Source of the DNA: Papiliotrema nemorosa
Taxonomy: Eukaryota > Basidiomycota > Tremellomycetes > Tremellales > Rhynchogastremaceae
DNA: 64,000 bases
Direction of reading: 5' to 3'
Assembly: GCA_032158125.1 (NCBI GenBank)
Contig: JASKOT010000022.1
Location: forward strand, 62,001 to 126,000
The stretch's first letter is position 1, and each line of letters opens with the position of its first letter. A model generated the notes under the pieces. The model saw only the letters and a list, made by a program, of their open reading frames with translations. It was not told the origin of the DNA and made no database searches. This document shows positions 10,945 to 21,698 of this stretch, in pieces. The translations under genes were made by a program, and so were the position numbers.

Positions 10945-12242
10945 TTATTTTGGAATAGCAGCAATCTCGACACCACCTGGAAATCAGCCTCATCCTGTAC
11001 GTTTTTGGCGCCAGACTCACCGGTAGCGTTAAGAGCCTTCTTGATGTCACCGTAGATGAGGACTGCAGGTAAGCACACATCATTTCAAGGGGTCAATACG
11101 ACTTACATTGACCAGCGGTGAGGGTACCGATCATGACGAGACGAGCGCTCATACCGGTGAAGAGACCGGAGACACCAAGTTGACCGGCCATCTGGATGAG
11201 TCGCGAGGTTGTTCCTTGTCCTGGAGCTCCCTTGGTCTTGTTGATCTTGGAAAGCAAGGTGTCGGCGGGTTGCGAGATGACGGCAGCGGCCATACCGGCG
11301 ATCAAACCACTTCCCAAGTTGAGAGCGGTACCTTGACCGCCGGTAAGCGAGTCCTTGGACTTGCCGGTGGCCTGGAGGATCTTCTCAGAGGCAACCTCGA
11401 AGACGGCAAACTTGGCCATGGTGTAAGGAACCTGCTTGAAGAGGATAGGACCGAAACCGGCGTAGAAGGCACCGGGACCCTCCTCTCGGAGAATTCGGAG
11501 GAAACCACCGGCAAGACCGTTGGCAAAGGTGGGTTGCGAGACCAATCGAATTCGGGTGGCCTCGAGGGGACAAAGGGCAATGTCGGCAAAGAACTCGGCG
11601 ATACCTGAAGCTCCGAGGTAGATGGCCTGTCGGTTCTCTCGAGCCTTGTCGATACCGACAAGGTCAATGGCCTGCTTCTTCCAGAACTCGTATCCTCCGA
11701 ATTTCAGAGCACCCTGGATGGCGTATCCGACGACAGTAGGGCCGAGACCGGTGAGCAAGGCTCCCGCTCCCTCGGCAGCGACGACCTGTCGGAAACCTCC
11801 AACCATTCCCTGGCGGTTAGGACGCGGAAATTGTCAGATTATGACCCGTCACTTGCCTTGTTGTACACCTCGGGCTCGAGCTGGATTCGGGTCTTGACGA
11901 CATCGACAGGGGTGAGGGCACCGTGAGTGACGGCACATCCGAGAGCACCAGCCAACGCAAACCTACCCCATCAGCCTCTGTTGTTCATTTTGTTCAAAAT
12001 ACCCACCTGGCGTAGAGATCAGCACCGGTGGGGGATGGGTTGACACCTTGCTTGACTCCGACCTTGACGGCCTCCTTGGCATCCTGGACCTTCATGTCGG
12101 CCTTGCCAGCGAGCTCATTGGCCTTGGCCTGAGCGTCATGAGCGTATTGCTTTGATTGGCTGATGGCCTGGTCGACCTTGTCCCCGACGGATGGGGCGAA
12201 AAAGGTGGAGGTGGTAGCGAAGAAGGGGTTTGACCTGTGCAT
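10945..12242 (-). CDS. MIR1: Mitochondrial phosphate carrier
   Basis: Inner-membrane carrier (SLC25A3/Mir1) that imports phosphate with a proton for ATP synthesis. A non-conserved N-terminal region ([17 protein letters not shown], then a Lys/Ala-rich helix) precedes the first carrier repeat, [20 protein letters not shown] with [35 protein letters not shown] and [18 protein letters not shown] follow. Repeat two has [13 protein letters not shown] and repeat three [13 protein letters not shown], so all three PxD/E-x-x-[KR] signatures are present. The protein ends [13 protein letters not shown]. Five exons; intron 11810-11856 is GC-AG. The leader on the coding strand is strongly pyrimidine-rich. 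Close match to yeast Mir1, less so to Pic2. Confidence 0.93.
11810..11856 (-). other. GC-AG intron (47 b)
   Basis: Minus-strand GCAAGT donor and CGCCAG acceptor between PEVYNK and GMVGGFRQ. The family sequence is continuous across this join, which makes the boundary firm. Confidence 0.85.
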
Positions 12243-12782
12243 GGTGATTGTAGTGGGTATTGGAAGAGTGGTGACTGGGTTGAGATTGCTAGAGGTAAGA
12301 AAAGAGAGAACAGGGGTGGCTGGCAGAAGGGGACGGACGGAAGACGGAGCAAGTGGAGGGGGGGGGAAGGGGGTGAGAAAAAAAAAGACCTGGTAATCCC
12401 GAACGCGGTGACGCATTGCGGCTCCATCCGACGGAATGGATAAGCATCTCAAAAATGCCACGTCACGTGGTTAACTTGCCATCGCTACATGAGCGCTCTT
12501 TGACGTGGGATGTGTCGCGTGTGTGCCAGTCGAGCAGACCACTGGGTGCATCCGATGCAGCAGGAAGTCTGTCAGATCACAGATCAAGACCGAACGGACG
12601 GATAGAGCACCGGTGTCATCTCGCGGCGTCCCGAGAGACTCGGCAAGAACAACGGCTCATTTCCCGCATTGTTGCTGGCCGACGGTCATTCCATCACACT
12701 CTGAAGGACAGACAGACTAACTATAAGAAGGCAGAAGGACCTCTTTGATCATGCTGTTCCCATCAGCTACCCTCAAGTCGAA
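12243..12782. promoter_or_regulatory. Shared promoter of phosphate carrier and SDR genes
   Basis: Divergent 540-base region. The half next to the carrier is G-rich on the plus strand (12300-12380, including a run of ten G), hence a CT-rich leader on the carrier's coding strand. A bHLH box CACGTG lies at 12464-12469, 222 bases from the carrier start and 314 from the SDR start. No gene seen inside. Confidence 0.5.
12464..12469. promoter_or_regulatory. E-box CACGTG
   Basis: Palindromic bHLH site in the context CGTCACGTGG. In yeasts such sites bind Pho4- or Cbf1-type factors; use here is inferred only from position next to a phosphate carrier gene. Confidence 0.4.
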
Positions 12783-13715
12783 ATGTACAGCTCTACGATC
12801 CTCATCACAGGCGCAACGTCTGGTCTCGGTCTAGAAACCGCCCTCAGTCTGGCCAAGTCGCATCCTCAAACCCACATCGTCGTCACGGGCAGGACGCGGC
12901 CCGTTGACGGTTACGATGGTCATGCGAACATCACCTATATCCCACTGGACCTCTCTACGCACGAGACCACTCGGTCTTTCATCGCAGAATATCTGTTGCG
13001 GTCATTCCCTCCCATCTGTGCACTCGTCCTCAATGCCGGTCACCAAGTGGTCCCTGGGCCTCAGTTCACCAAAGACGGTATCGAAGCCATGTTCGCGGTA
13101 AACCACGTAAATCACGCGCTGCTCGTCTTCCTTTTGGCCAAACATCTGGCGAGTAATGCTAGAATCATTTCGGTTGCATCGAGCACACACGATCCAAAGT
13201 TTGGTCGAGTCACGGGACTCGAGTACCTCTCTGCTGAGAAGACCGCTCGGGAACCCAATCGCAATTCGGGGCAGAATGATTGGATGCAACGATACGCCTT
13301 GTCCAAGCTGGCAAATGTCCTCTTCACCTATGCGCTACACGATTATGCTCGAACAAAGGGCAAAGGTTGGATCGTGACGGCTCTCGACCCGGGCGTGATG
13401 CCCACCAAGTTGTACCGGGAGCAAAACGCATTGGTGAGAAGCCTCGCCGGTTGGTTCTTCTCGTCTCGTATAGGAACCTACTTTATCCACGATCTGTATC
13501 CGACCCAAGTCACCGCTGCGACGCTGTCCGATATGGCAACCGACGAGCGATTTGGCGCCGCCAATCAGAGCGGTAAATACTTTGCGGTCAAGGGAAACGG
13601 AGAAGAGGTACAGTCAAGCGAGGATAGCTACAGCAAGGATGCTCAGAAAGATCTTTGGGACTGGACCGTGAAAGAGGTCCTGCGACCCGAAGAAGCTTCG
13701 GCTTGGGCATTTTGA
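12783..13715 (+). CDS. Short-chain dehydrogenase/reductase, intronless
   Basis: NAD(P)-dependent SDR of 310 residues in a single exon. The nucleotide-binding TGATSGLGLETA motif is at residues 9-20, NAG near residue 89, the catalytic serine in SVASSTHD near 140, and the YALSK pair (Tyr and Lys of YxxxK) near 178. Later comes LDPGVMP, where family members carry PG. The closest families are retinol dehydrogenase/WWOX-like fungal SDRs, but the substrate is not readable. It is one of only two clear single-exon genes over 600 bases in the window. Confidence 0.88.
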   Translation: MYSSTILITGATSGLGLETALSLAKSHPQTHIVVTGRTRPVDGYDGHANITYIPLDLSTHETTRSFIAEYLLRSFPPICALVLNAGHQVVPGPQFTKDGIEAMFAVNHVNHALLVFLLAKHLASNARIISVASSTHDPKFGRVTGLEYLSAEKTAREPNRNSGQNDWMQRYALSKLANVLFTYALHDYARTKGKGWIVTALDPGVMPTKLYREQNALVRSLAGWFFSSRIGTYFIHDLYPTQVTAATLSDMATDERFGAANQSGKYFAVKGNGEEVQSSEDSYSKDAQKDLWDWTVKEVLRPEEASAWAF

Positions 13716-13752
13716 TGCATCTCATCATCTTCCGACCGTGATCTAGTATCGT

Positions 13753-14923
13753 TCAGGCCATCGTCACTTGCTCCACTTGTGCGGCTCGTATTCTAGGCAG
13801 CAGCTTATGCTCCGTTCCCAGCGGATATGTCAAAGTCATTTTCGCATAAATTGATCCATTCTTATCCTCGGGCGCAAGCTCAAGCTGTTCGTCAGCCGCT
13901 TTGACTCCATCTTTGCTTACCATAGAAATCACATCATCAAGGAGATGTGCTTGCCCGACCGCCATGCCCGTAGAGCCGTCATTGTAGATGTGTACGATAT
14001 GTACGTGGAAGTGGTCTTGTATCAGCCGCTTATCTATGGATCATCTCACAATAGCTGGGTTGGTAATGAATGAACATCCTCAATCGATCCCCTCCGACGC
14101 TGTATCTTTCTTGGACGACCTGCTTGGCTTGCGCTCGGATATCCTTGAGCATCCCTATATGTTCTTTCCTAAGGTCGCGCAAGGTCCGGATATCACGTCG
14201 CCAGACGATTGCGGTCAGGTACTGCCGTCAAGGACTTGCCCTCCATATTGGCTCACCAGAGCATTGATCGAAGTTCCGTCCCACTTGAGATCCGGCAGGA
14301 GAATGAAGCCGTCTTTGGCATCATCGTTGCGGTACAATATCCTCTCGGCTTCTTTGCGTCCTTCCAATATATTGTATACCCTCCATTCAGCTCGACACTG
14401 AGGAGAGACTCACCATTCCAGCCGGTCCGGGGGGAAAGACTCGATATATGGGATGACGGCCTGTTGATACAATTGTGGAGATTCCGTGATCATGTAACGC
14501 TCCTGAGTCGAGTATTTCGCGATGTGTGCCGGCGTGGCAGGCCAAATGACTTTGACTTGTAGGTCGGGCGATGGATCAGCTGTACGTCGAATCAGAGCAT
14601 GGGCAGAGAAGTACTCTCGTCAGCCTCTAGACTATGGTTCAGCTTACTGGACGGTTGTCCAAGAACACATTGAAAGTTTCTAATCCCCGAGTCATGATCT
14701 CAGGGATGTCTGAAGGTAGAAGTGTTCGTTGCACATGCAAGATAGCCGTGGCATTGTGAAGGTTGCCCAAGAGGTACACGCTTCCAGTTGCAGTACCTGG
14801 CGTCAGTAGGTCATCGCAATGCAACTCACTCTCGGACAGGATGCGCTCAAATATAAAGTCATCAAGGGTCTCCTTGGTCAATGGAACCTCTTGCGAAGCC
14901 CCATCTTCGGTGCTGAGGGACAT
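13753..14923 (-). CDS. DCS1: Scavenger mRNA-decapping enzyme (DcpS/Dcs1, HIT family)
   Basis: Hydrolyses the m7GpppN cap left after 3'-5' mRNA decay, releasing m7GMP. The N-terminal domain has FIFERILSES and GSVYLLGNLHNATAILHVQRT, as in DcpS. Further exons give VKVIWPATPAHIAKYS, YQQAVIPYIESFPPDR, FILLPDLKWDG (family block), IVWRRDIRTLRDLRKEHI, MFIHYQPSY, and the histidine triad HFHVHIVHIYND near the end of the protein. The C-terminus runs GQAHLLDDVISM to EQVTMA. The start at 14923 is the first ATG in frame; an upstream TTG-led extension has none. Converges with the SDR gene, 37 bases apart. Confidence 0.9.
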
Positions 14924-15256
14924 GTCTTTGAGTTGAGCAGTCAAGGTCGAATGTGGAGTGCTTCGGCAATCGAGTTTCAGCGAGATCCGACATGAAACAT
15001 GTCCATTTCATTTAACACTGACGGGAGATAAACTGTCAATGCAGCTATCATCGAACAGGCGACTGATATACCGTAGGTAGATCGGAGAAATGATCGACGG
15101 GAACGACATGGGTCACAATGAAGCGGAAAGGTGTCTCTTTGCAGGACAAAGGAGCGGGTAGAAGCACAATCTATCATCTCGAGGCCCATCAACATCGACA
15201 CGCATAACGCTAGGCGCCCATACTCAATTCAACAGCAATTGTAACAATCGACGACC
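14924..15256. promoter_or_regulatory. Divergent intergenic region
   Basis: Contains the start regions of the decapping enzyme gene and the small Gly/Pro-rich gene. I see no distinct motif beyond AT-rich patches; the minus-strand open frame here has no support. Confidence 0.35.
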
Positions 15257-15718
15257 ATGGCGTTCGCTATACACCCACTGCTTTCTACGTATCCGGGGGC
15301 ATCTTTCTACCCCAATGGAAACCTCAATGGGCCGCATCTGGCCATGCGGTCTGGTGGGAACAACCCTGGGTATTGGGGTCACGTCCCTTGGGAAACGCCC
15401 GGTCCTCCCGAATGGGGACCTGCCCCGGCTATGATTGCTATGATGGAAGGACGAGGGACAGGGGTGTACGGTCTGACTATGCAAGGTCCAGGTGGAATGC
15501 CGTTCAACTATGGATGGCCAAAGTACGGTCCGGTCAGTCGGATCACCTCTTCCTTGTGTCGTGAGCTGTGCTGACATGAAGATGCCACTCAAGCCAGAGC
15601 TCGGAGGTTTTGGTAAGTCCATGGCTTCATCGACATGGTGGTTGCTAACGAGCCAGTGGGCAAGCTCAATCCGTTTGGGCGAAGCTGGCCCTATGGGTAC
15701 TGGAAGACTGTCCATTAG
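15257..15718 (+). CDS. Small Gly/Pro/Trp-rich protein, unknown
   Basis: Three exons (15257-15532, 15582-15612, 15657-15718) give 122 residues; both introns (49 and 44 bases) have normal ends and keep the frame. The sequence is rich in Gly, Pro, Trp and Tyr, with YPNGNLNGPHLAMRSGGNN, GYWGHVPWETPGPPEWGP, GMPFNYGWPKYGP and a terminal GRSWPYGYWKTVH. It has no signal peptide or membrane helix. I do not recognise a family; the composition suggests a flexible structural or wall-associated protein, but that is a guess. Good splice signals and in-frame joins are the main support. Confidence 0.55.
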
Positions 15719-16129
15719 GTCTTCTGCATGTTCAGCGCCTTATACTCGTGGTAGTATCCCAAATGTATCGAAGATTGCCTGCCAGCCATAGAAGAGATTT
15801 AGGCAAAGCGCACGAATGCTGTCAATTGCGCCGACTGGGCCGAAGAAAGGTGTTCATTCTTGCCCTCCGAAAGATTGCTGTGCCTGCATGCTTGTCGCAT
15901 TTTTGAATATACTGAAGTAGACTGAATGCTCAGATCACCTTTACCTAGGTTGCGGTGTGACGCTTTTGTCGTGACCAGGACATAGGTGAGATGTCGATTT
16001 GTCAACAAAGCAAACGCGACGCGTTGACCATCCCCTCATCTTGACGTTTGGCTTTCTATCTCATCAATTCGACCGCCCTACGCTTTCCATCGCGGACTTC
16101 CAGACAACACTAGGCAGACAGGTTCTATC
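15719..16129. other. Intergenic region
   Basis: Between the small Gly/Pro-rich gene and the Spc19 gene on the same strand. No gene or clear motif seen. Confidence 0.35.
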
Positions 16130-16658
16130 ATGGCTCCGACAGACTTTCTCGCGTGCTTGGACGAATGCGTCGCCACGACGGAATCCTGTGCTCAATCTCT
16201 CTCTTCCACCATATCCTTCCTCCAACCGGGCATCGCAGAATTGCCTCGTCTCGGCAAAGTCCTGCGCAATCAACATGTACATCGCTTTGCCGCGGATACT
16301 ACTGACGGTATAGCACTATTTGGTCCTTCCGCAGCCCATTGTTCACGCTCACAAGTCCCTTCTCTCCCAGGCTCTCGCTCCGCAGATCGATAACCTCCTG
16401 TCCAAAGCCGAATCGTCGATAGAAGCTCAACGGGTCAAGATAACGAGGATGGAGGAGCGATTGGCTATATTGCAGTCTCGACCACTCCAACAAGAATCAG
16501 AAGCAGCAACAAATGACGAAGTCGGAGAGGCGGACATTGAGGATCAGTTGGGCCAAATCAACCCAAAGGAACTGGACATGGCGCAAACAAAGAAGATTGC
16601 CATGCAGCGAGGCAGGAGACGGAGGTTGGAAGCAGAGCGCGCAAAGCTGGGACTTTGA
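16130..16658 (+). CDS. SPC19: DASH/Dam1 complex subunit Spc19
   Basis: Subunit of the fungal DASH (Dam1) ring that couples kinetochores to spindle microtubules. Exons 16130-16276 and 16335-16658 give 156 residues. Family features are an N-terminal helix ending LSSTISFLQPGIAELPRLGKVL, then after the 58-base intron SLLSQALAPQIDNLLSKAE, and a coiled coil (AQRVKITRMEERLAILQ). The C-terminus is basic (QRGRRRRLEAERAKLGL), unlike the shorter yeast tail. The intron has a TACTGAC-like branch site. The two halves match the order and spacing of known Spc19 proteins. Confidence 0.85.
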
Positions 16659-16720
16659 GAGCTACAACGGACTATACATAGGATAAGACGATTCAAAGAT
16701 GCGGTTAGGTGCTCCAACTA

Positions 16721-18937
16721 TCAGGCAGTTATAGCTACGTCCCTTTCTCTGGGACTTTTCAGAGCATCGATCCTTTGCGCTCCCTTTTTACCACGCTTGA
16801 CCAATGCGTTCTGCCTGGGAGGGCGTTGCCAGATTTTCACCAAGGCAGCTCGCGAGACTGTATATATGGCCTGCGATGTGAAATGCACACTCGTGATCAA
16901 GTTACCCTCAACCATTCGAGCCTGACGTTAGCAGTGCTGGGATTCGGTCACGTACCATGACAGGTTGTAGTATTGCGACTTCGTGGCGAGGCGGGGCAGC
17001 ATGGAATCTGACGCCATCTTCAGTAGACTGAGTGGTGTTGTTGTGGTTGAGCGAAAGTGTCGACCCGAGAGCCAATCGATGATGAGATGTATTAGGATGA
17101 TGGTGCCTCGGTCGATGCAATTGCGCCGCAGTGAAATCCCACTATCATCAGACATGCTTCGGCAACGGACTTACCAAGATCAATTTGCCGTCTTCACCAA
17201 CACTGCCAAATCTGTACCCTCCTCCTCTGGTGTAATCAAACGTTATGCCGGATACAAAGGCCGAGTGTCCCTGACACCTAGCGACGACTCGACTTTCCTT
17301 TGCGGAAAAGATGGTGATCAAGTCGTCTTGACCACCGACCGCTATGAATCTTGAGTCCGGGGACCATGCGACACAATTAAGGGCACCAAAATAGCCAGCA
17401 AAGACATCGGTTAATCTGAAGTCAGCCAGGAGTCAGAGGTACCACTCACTGTTCTTGCGCGACATCGACAAGTCGCATTTTTCCATCTTCTCCCACCAGG
17501 GCGAGATGAGATGCGTCGGGCGAGTAGGAGACGGCTAATGATGAGCTATGATCCTCTACGTTTCTCACCGTTGAGTGGTTTCTTGCTAATTTTCCACGCT
17601 GCCATGGGATTCCTGCCAGCCCAGGTCGGCCGTTCCTCCTTGGCGTTCTTCTTGATATCACCCAAATTCCCGAATTCCTCATTCTTCCATACTTGCATCT
17701 TTTCCACTCCATCGTCCACCACTGACTCAAAAGCAATCGTCCACGGCATGGAGTTTCCGTTGATGGCGGTGGAAATGGGGTCTTCAGCGAATAAGTTCAA
17801 TCGCAAGATCGTCGCGTCGGCGAATGTTGCGATGAAATGATGAGGGTATCGAGGATCAAAGTTGACAGATATCACTGCGGTATTATTCAGGACCCCCTAA
17901 GAGTCAGCTTGAATCAGACAATGAGACTGCCTAGTTACCCCTTTGTTGATTCGGCTGTATCTGCCAACGATAAAGTCAAGCCATACAATGTCTCCAGAAG
18001 AAAACCCGACGACACAGTCCACCCTTTCCTGACTAACCGTGTGCAGCGATACAGCATGGCAAGTCGGAACTTGGGAGAATGTAACTCGAGACAGGGTATC
18101 CTGGACGTGAGTTGGGTTCAGGTATGTTATGCTCACCTTGATCTTTCCACCCTCTTCTGCCCATCCAAATGTCCTCCCTAAGTTCCAAAACCCCCATCGT
18201 ACCGTTTCTGCGCCAGTCTTGCCCTTGTCTGCTAGGATCTTTGGCAGGGCATCCAAAGCTTGCAACCGAGTGACAAAAGTGGACGAGCTTGAACGCAGGT
18301 TATTTTTGGGTCGAGGTAGACCTGATGGAGCGCTGGCTTTGGTGAACGGCATCCGTTTTCCTTGTTGTTGCGGCAAGGCTGAGATGGGGATTTCGAATGC
18401 GATGGGCGGTGGAGGATTATCGGACCCCGAGGGGGAGGAGCTATTGGAGGATATACTCGGTTCGTAGTCTTGCTGAGGTGGTGGACTGGTCATTTGGCCG
18501 GGGTCGGCTTTGCCCATTCCCAATCTCCCCAGACCGGCCTTGTCTCCACCTTTGGGCGGAAAATAAACCGACACCCAAGAGAATCTCACTGGCCAAGCGG
18601 GTTGCGTCTGGCCATTTACCACGGTGCTACCGAATGACATTGCTGTTTGGCCTGTGGTGGCTCCGGGCATCACGGGTCCTGCTGGCGCGACGATGAAACC
18701 CCCTGCACCACCTATGAATGATGCGGCGGCAAGAGTCGGGCGGTGTTCCAATGCGATGGGTGCGACGGGTGAGCCGATGGAGGGGAATAGATTGGCGTTT
18801 TGGGTATAGGCGCCTTCCGGGGCATGGATGGTACTGGGTAGATCTGGTATGGGCACAATTGGAACGGCCGGGACCACGGGTTTGGGTGGTGGTAGACGTG
18901 GCAAGAATGCACTGGGAGGAGGAATGTACAGTTCCAT
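16721..18937 (-). CDS. creC: WD40 protein CreC/WDR20 (deubiquitinase partner)
   Basis: WD-repeat protein of the CreC/WDR20 family. In fungi CreC binds the deubiquitinase CreB and takes part in carbon catabolite repression. The N-terminal 250 residues are Pro/Ser-rich and disordered, with VRFSWVSVYFPP, and a central LRSSSSTFVTRLQ precedes the propeller. Propeller signatures include CVVGFSSGDIVWLDFIVGRYSRINKG, AVISVNFDPRYPHHFIATFADATI, YSPDASHLALVGEDGKMRLVDV, FGALNCVAWSPDSRFIAVGGQDD, GHSAFVSGITFD and YRFGSVGEDGKLILVDF-like repeats. After a disordered insertion (Thr/Asn/His-rich) a last blade has ITSVHFTSQAIYTVSRAALVKIWQRP. About eight short introns. Start at 18937 is the first ATG. Confidence 0.85.
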
Positions 18938-19734
18938 GGTGTAGAGACCGGGTCTAAGGTGGATGCAATGATGATGAGAGATGGAGATGGGTCGAGACTA
19001 TAAAGAGGGGCGCAACGGGGGAATCGCAGCAGGGGAAGTCTCGGGCCGGATATTCCAGCGCAGAGGGGGGGGGGGGGGTCAAGCATTCACCGGGGCACAT
19101 CCAAACTCGCCTCTTGTCGGGAATGCATATCCCCACCTTGTCGACGAGCAACAAGCTGGACAAGTGTTCAACCGCATCGATCTCGGGCTTCTACATCACT
19201 CCAGAGATGCTTCCCCACTCACAAGACGCTCAGTGTGAAATCCCTGATCTTCCCTCGTCCTTGATGGTTCACTCTGGGCATACACACTCAGATCACCGCG
19301 ATCAGCCTTGTCTCCTGACTCTCACTCGATACTTAAAGGACGTTGAGGGATGCCAGATGCACCAAGAGCAAACAAGATTCAAACCCCCCGGATGATCGCC
19401 TGTCCTTCTGACCGCCCTTGCCCTCTTTCGCCCTCCTTGCCCTTGCCCTTGTGGCCGAGATCAGGCCCATCATGGGTGACAATAGAGGTGCCTTTGACAC
19501 CACATCTTACGACATATGGCTTATTGCGAATTGCGACCGAACAAGGTCACAGCGTCGGACAACAAGGATGGGGGGCCCAAGAAGCAGATGGTGATGATGA
19601 CTTGGTGTCGATATAAACGACCACCCATCAACCAACCTCGTCCATCTCTTCCCATTCCATCTCAATCTTTGTCTTCTCCCTCATTGTTAGTGGCGAGTTG
19701 GCCCTCTGGTTGAGTCGTGTGAACGGCCTGAAGG
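18938..19734. promoter_or_regulatory. Divergent promoter region with poly-G tract
   Basis: About 800 bases between the CreC gene (minus) and the CASTOR-like gene (plus). A run of 14 G occupies 19065-19078. Pyrimidine-rich stretches at 19380-19460 and 19620-19690 precede the plus-strand gene. Several open frames exist but none with gene-like content. Confidence 0.4.
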
Positions 19735-21428
19735 ATGTCTGCCATCTCTATCACGTAGGTCACGCTTTCCTCCGTCTGACCGCACGAGTCGTTGCTGAGT
19801 ATCAGCACGTTGAGTGATCCAATTGCCATTGTACATATCCCGATCCATGCTGCTGCTCGGCTTTCCTCTCATCTGTACTGGACGGTCGACGATGCTCCTT
19901 CGGAGTCCAACGAGTTCTTCAACATCACGTCCAATACGATCGAGGTGAGCTTCGTTCTTTTTCGTACCCTCTCGCGCTTTCGGCTGAGAGTCTAGATTGC
20001 AATCTTTGCTCGGACCAACTTGGTCAACCTCCACTGGGCAGAGCTAGAGGACGAGATCAAGATCAGCTCTACCTGGCGTGTGTTTGAAATCTCGTCCGGA
20101 GATCAAGGCGAAACCAACAATTATGGTAGGCTGTCGCCAAATATCCTCCCTGATGGCAGATTCTCCACATCTACGACATGTTTCTGCACCTCTATCACGA
20201 GCTGGTATTTCTATCCTCTATCAATCGAGCTATTTTACCGACTTTTTGCTGGTCAAAGAGTCTGATTTTCAAAAAGCGTCACAAATCTTTGCAGAGCAAG
20301 GATGTAAGTTTCGCAATGTGTCGACTGCTAAGAGAAGGGCATTTCGACCTAAAACTGTCCTCTCCCCGACGGCGATCCCAGTTGTTGTCCCCCATCACAC
20401 CCTTGTCGCGGCACTCGCCTGCTCCTGTCGAAACCCCTGTCACACCTCAACTGACTGTCCTGCCTTCTCCACTCGCTTGTGTCGGATTCTCCCACGCCAT
20501 TGAACGAACTACAGCCGAACGTGTCCGGCAGCTCGTGGTGTGGCCGGAGCAAGCTCGAAAATCTTGGCAACGGAAACGACTCTCTGGTCCTATTCTCACG
20601 GAACCCGAGTCTGGTCGTCCTTTCATTAGCTATACTCGGACCGAGGATGGCGCGAGTATTGTCACTGAAACGCGAATCCTTCGATGGATGTTTGGTCGAA
20701 AACAAATCACCGAGGAAAATCAACAAGTCGACGAGGACACGAGTACAGAGCACCTTGGAGCGGTCGAGGAGACGACCGAATTTCAACTCGGCGGTCAACT
20801 TGCAGTTGGGTATATTACGGATACAACCGACTTCTCCGACACTGATGACGACGACTTGCCTTGTTCCTGCATGTCGACGAGCGACGGTATGGAGCTGTCC
20901 GGCCATGTCCCGCAGACCCCGCCTCTCGACGAGGACAAGCGACTGAAACACCTCTCTCTTCCGACCTCTCCTCGCGAGAGCCCAGGCGCACCCAATATTC
21001 CCATTTCTTGGACTCGAGCCAATCGTCGATCGACCATCTCACTCAAGAGTGACGTGGAAGAAAAGGTCAAAAACTGGCAGGCACGACCTCGAGTCTCTGG
21101 ACCCAAGCCTGATCGACCGAGTCGAAAAAGATGTCTGCAACTTGATCTACGTGGAGTCGACGAGGAAGATACGACGCCTAGACAGATTGAGGATGATAGC
21201 GCCTTGGATGAGCTAGGTACGCAGCACCATGTGACGGGACCAGTGTATCACATGGACAAATCGGGCCTGGTCACTCGATTCTCTGATCTGCTCAACAGCG
21301 CTTCGATCCGAATGCTCTATTCGTCGACCTTTCATACTGCCAATATTCTCGTCGAGACAAAAGACATCCACCGAGCAAAGAGGCTCTTGCAAGGTCGAGA
21401 GAATAGTCCTGTCAAAGGATGCTTTTAG
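19735..21428 (+). CDS. CASTOR-like ACT-domain protein with long disordered insert
   Basis: Resembles the CASTOR/GATSL group of paired ACT-domain proteins, which in animals sense arginine for TORC1; the fungal role is unknown. The N-terminal part has DPIAIVHIPIHAA, FFNITSNTIEIAIFAR, and an ACT core ending RHVSAPLSRAGISILYQSSY, FTDFLLVKESDFQKA. An insert of roughly 250 residues, charged and Ser/Pro-rich (acidic TDFSDTDDDDLP, PTSPRESPGAP), follows. A second ACT-like half near the C-terminus reads SDLLNSASIRMLYSSTFHT, ANILVETKDIHRAKRLL. Exon 1 is only seven codons (MSAISIT); three further introns of 34-50 bases or so. The matching LLVK/LVET strands support two ACT copies. Confidence 0.7.
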
Positions 21429-21698
21429 CTTGTCCAATGACCGGTCATCGGGTCAGCGGAACGAGCTTGATCTTTGGAATGGTACAGTCTTCTTCCCTTG
21501 TCGCAAAATTCAAATTCGTATCACACTCTTAAATGTATGCAACACTTGCTTTAGACGGTTGTGAAATGCATGATGGCAATCTCAACCTTAAAGGAATCAC
21601 CTAGCTACGTACAACGGACATCGTCCACAACGTTTGTTCATTTTTGGTTCGTTATAGTCGTGAATGTTCGTCAAGTCGTATTGTCGCCGCACTGTCCT

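Noticed and set aside
11108..11608. 166-residue Gly/Thr/Glu-rich plus-strand frame
   Set aside because: Lies antisense to the well-supported phosphate carrier exon and has no family resemblance.
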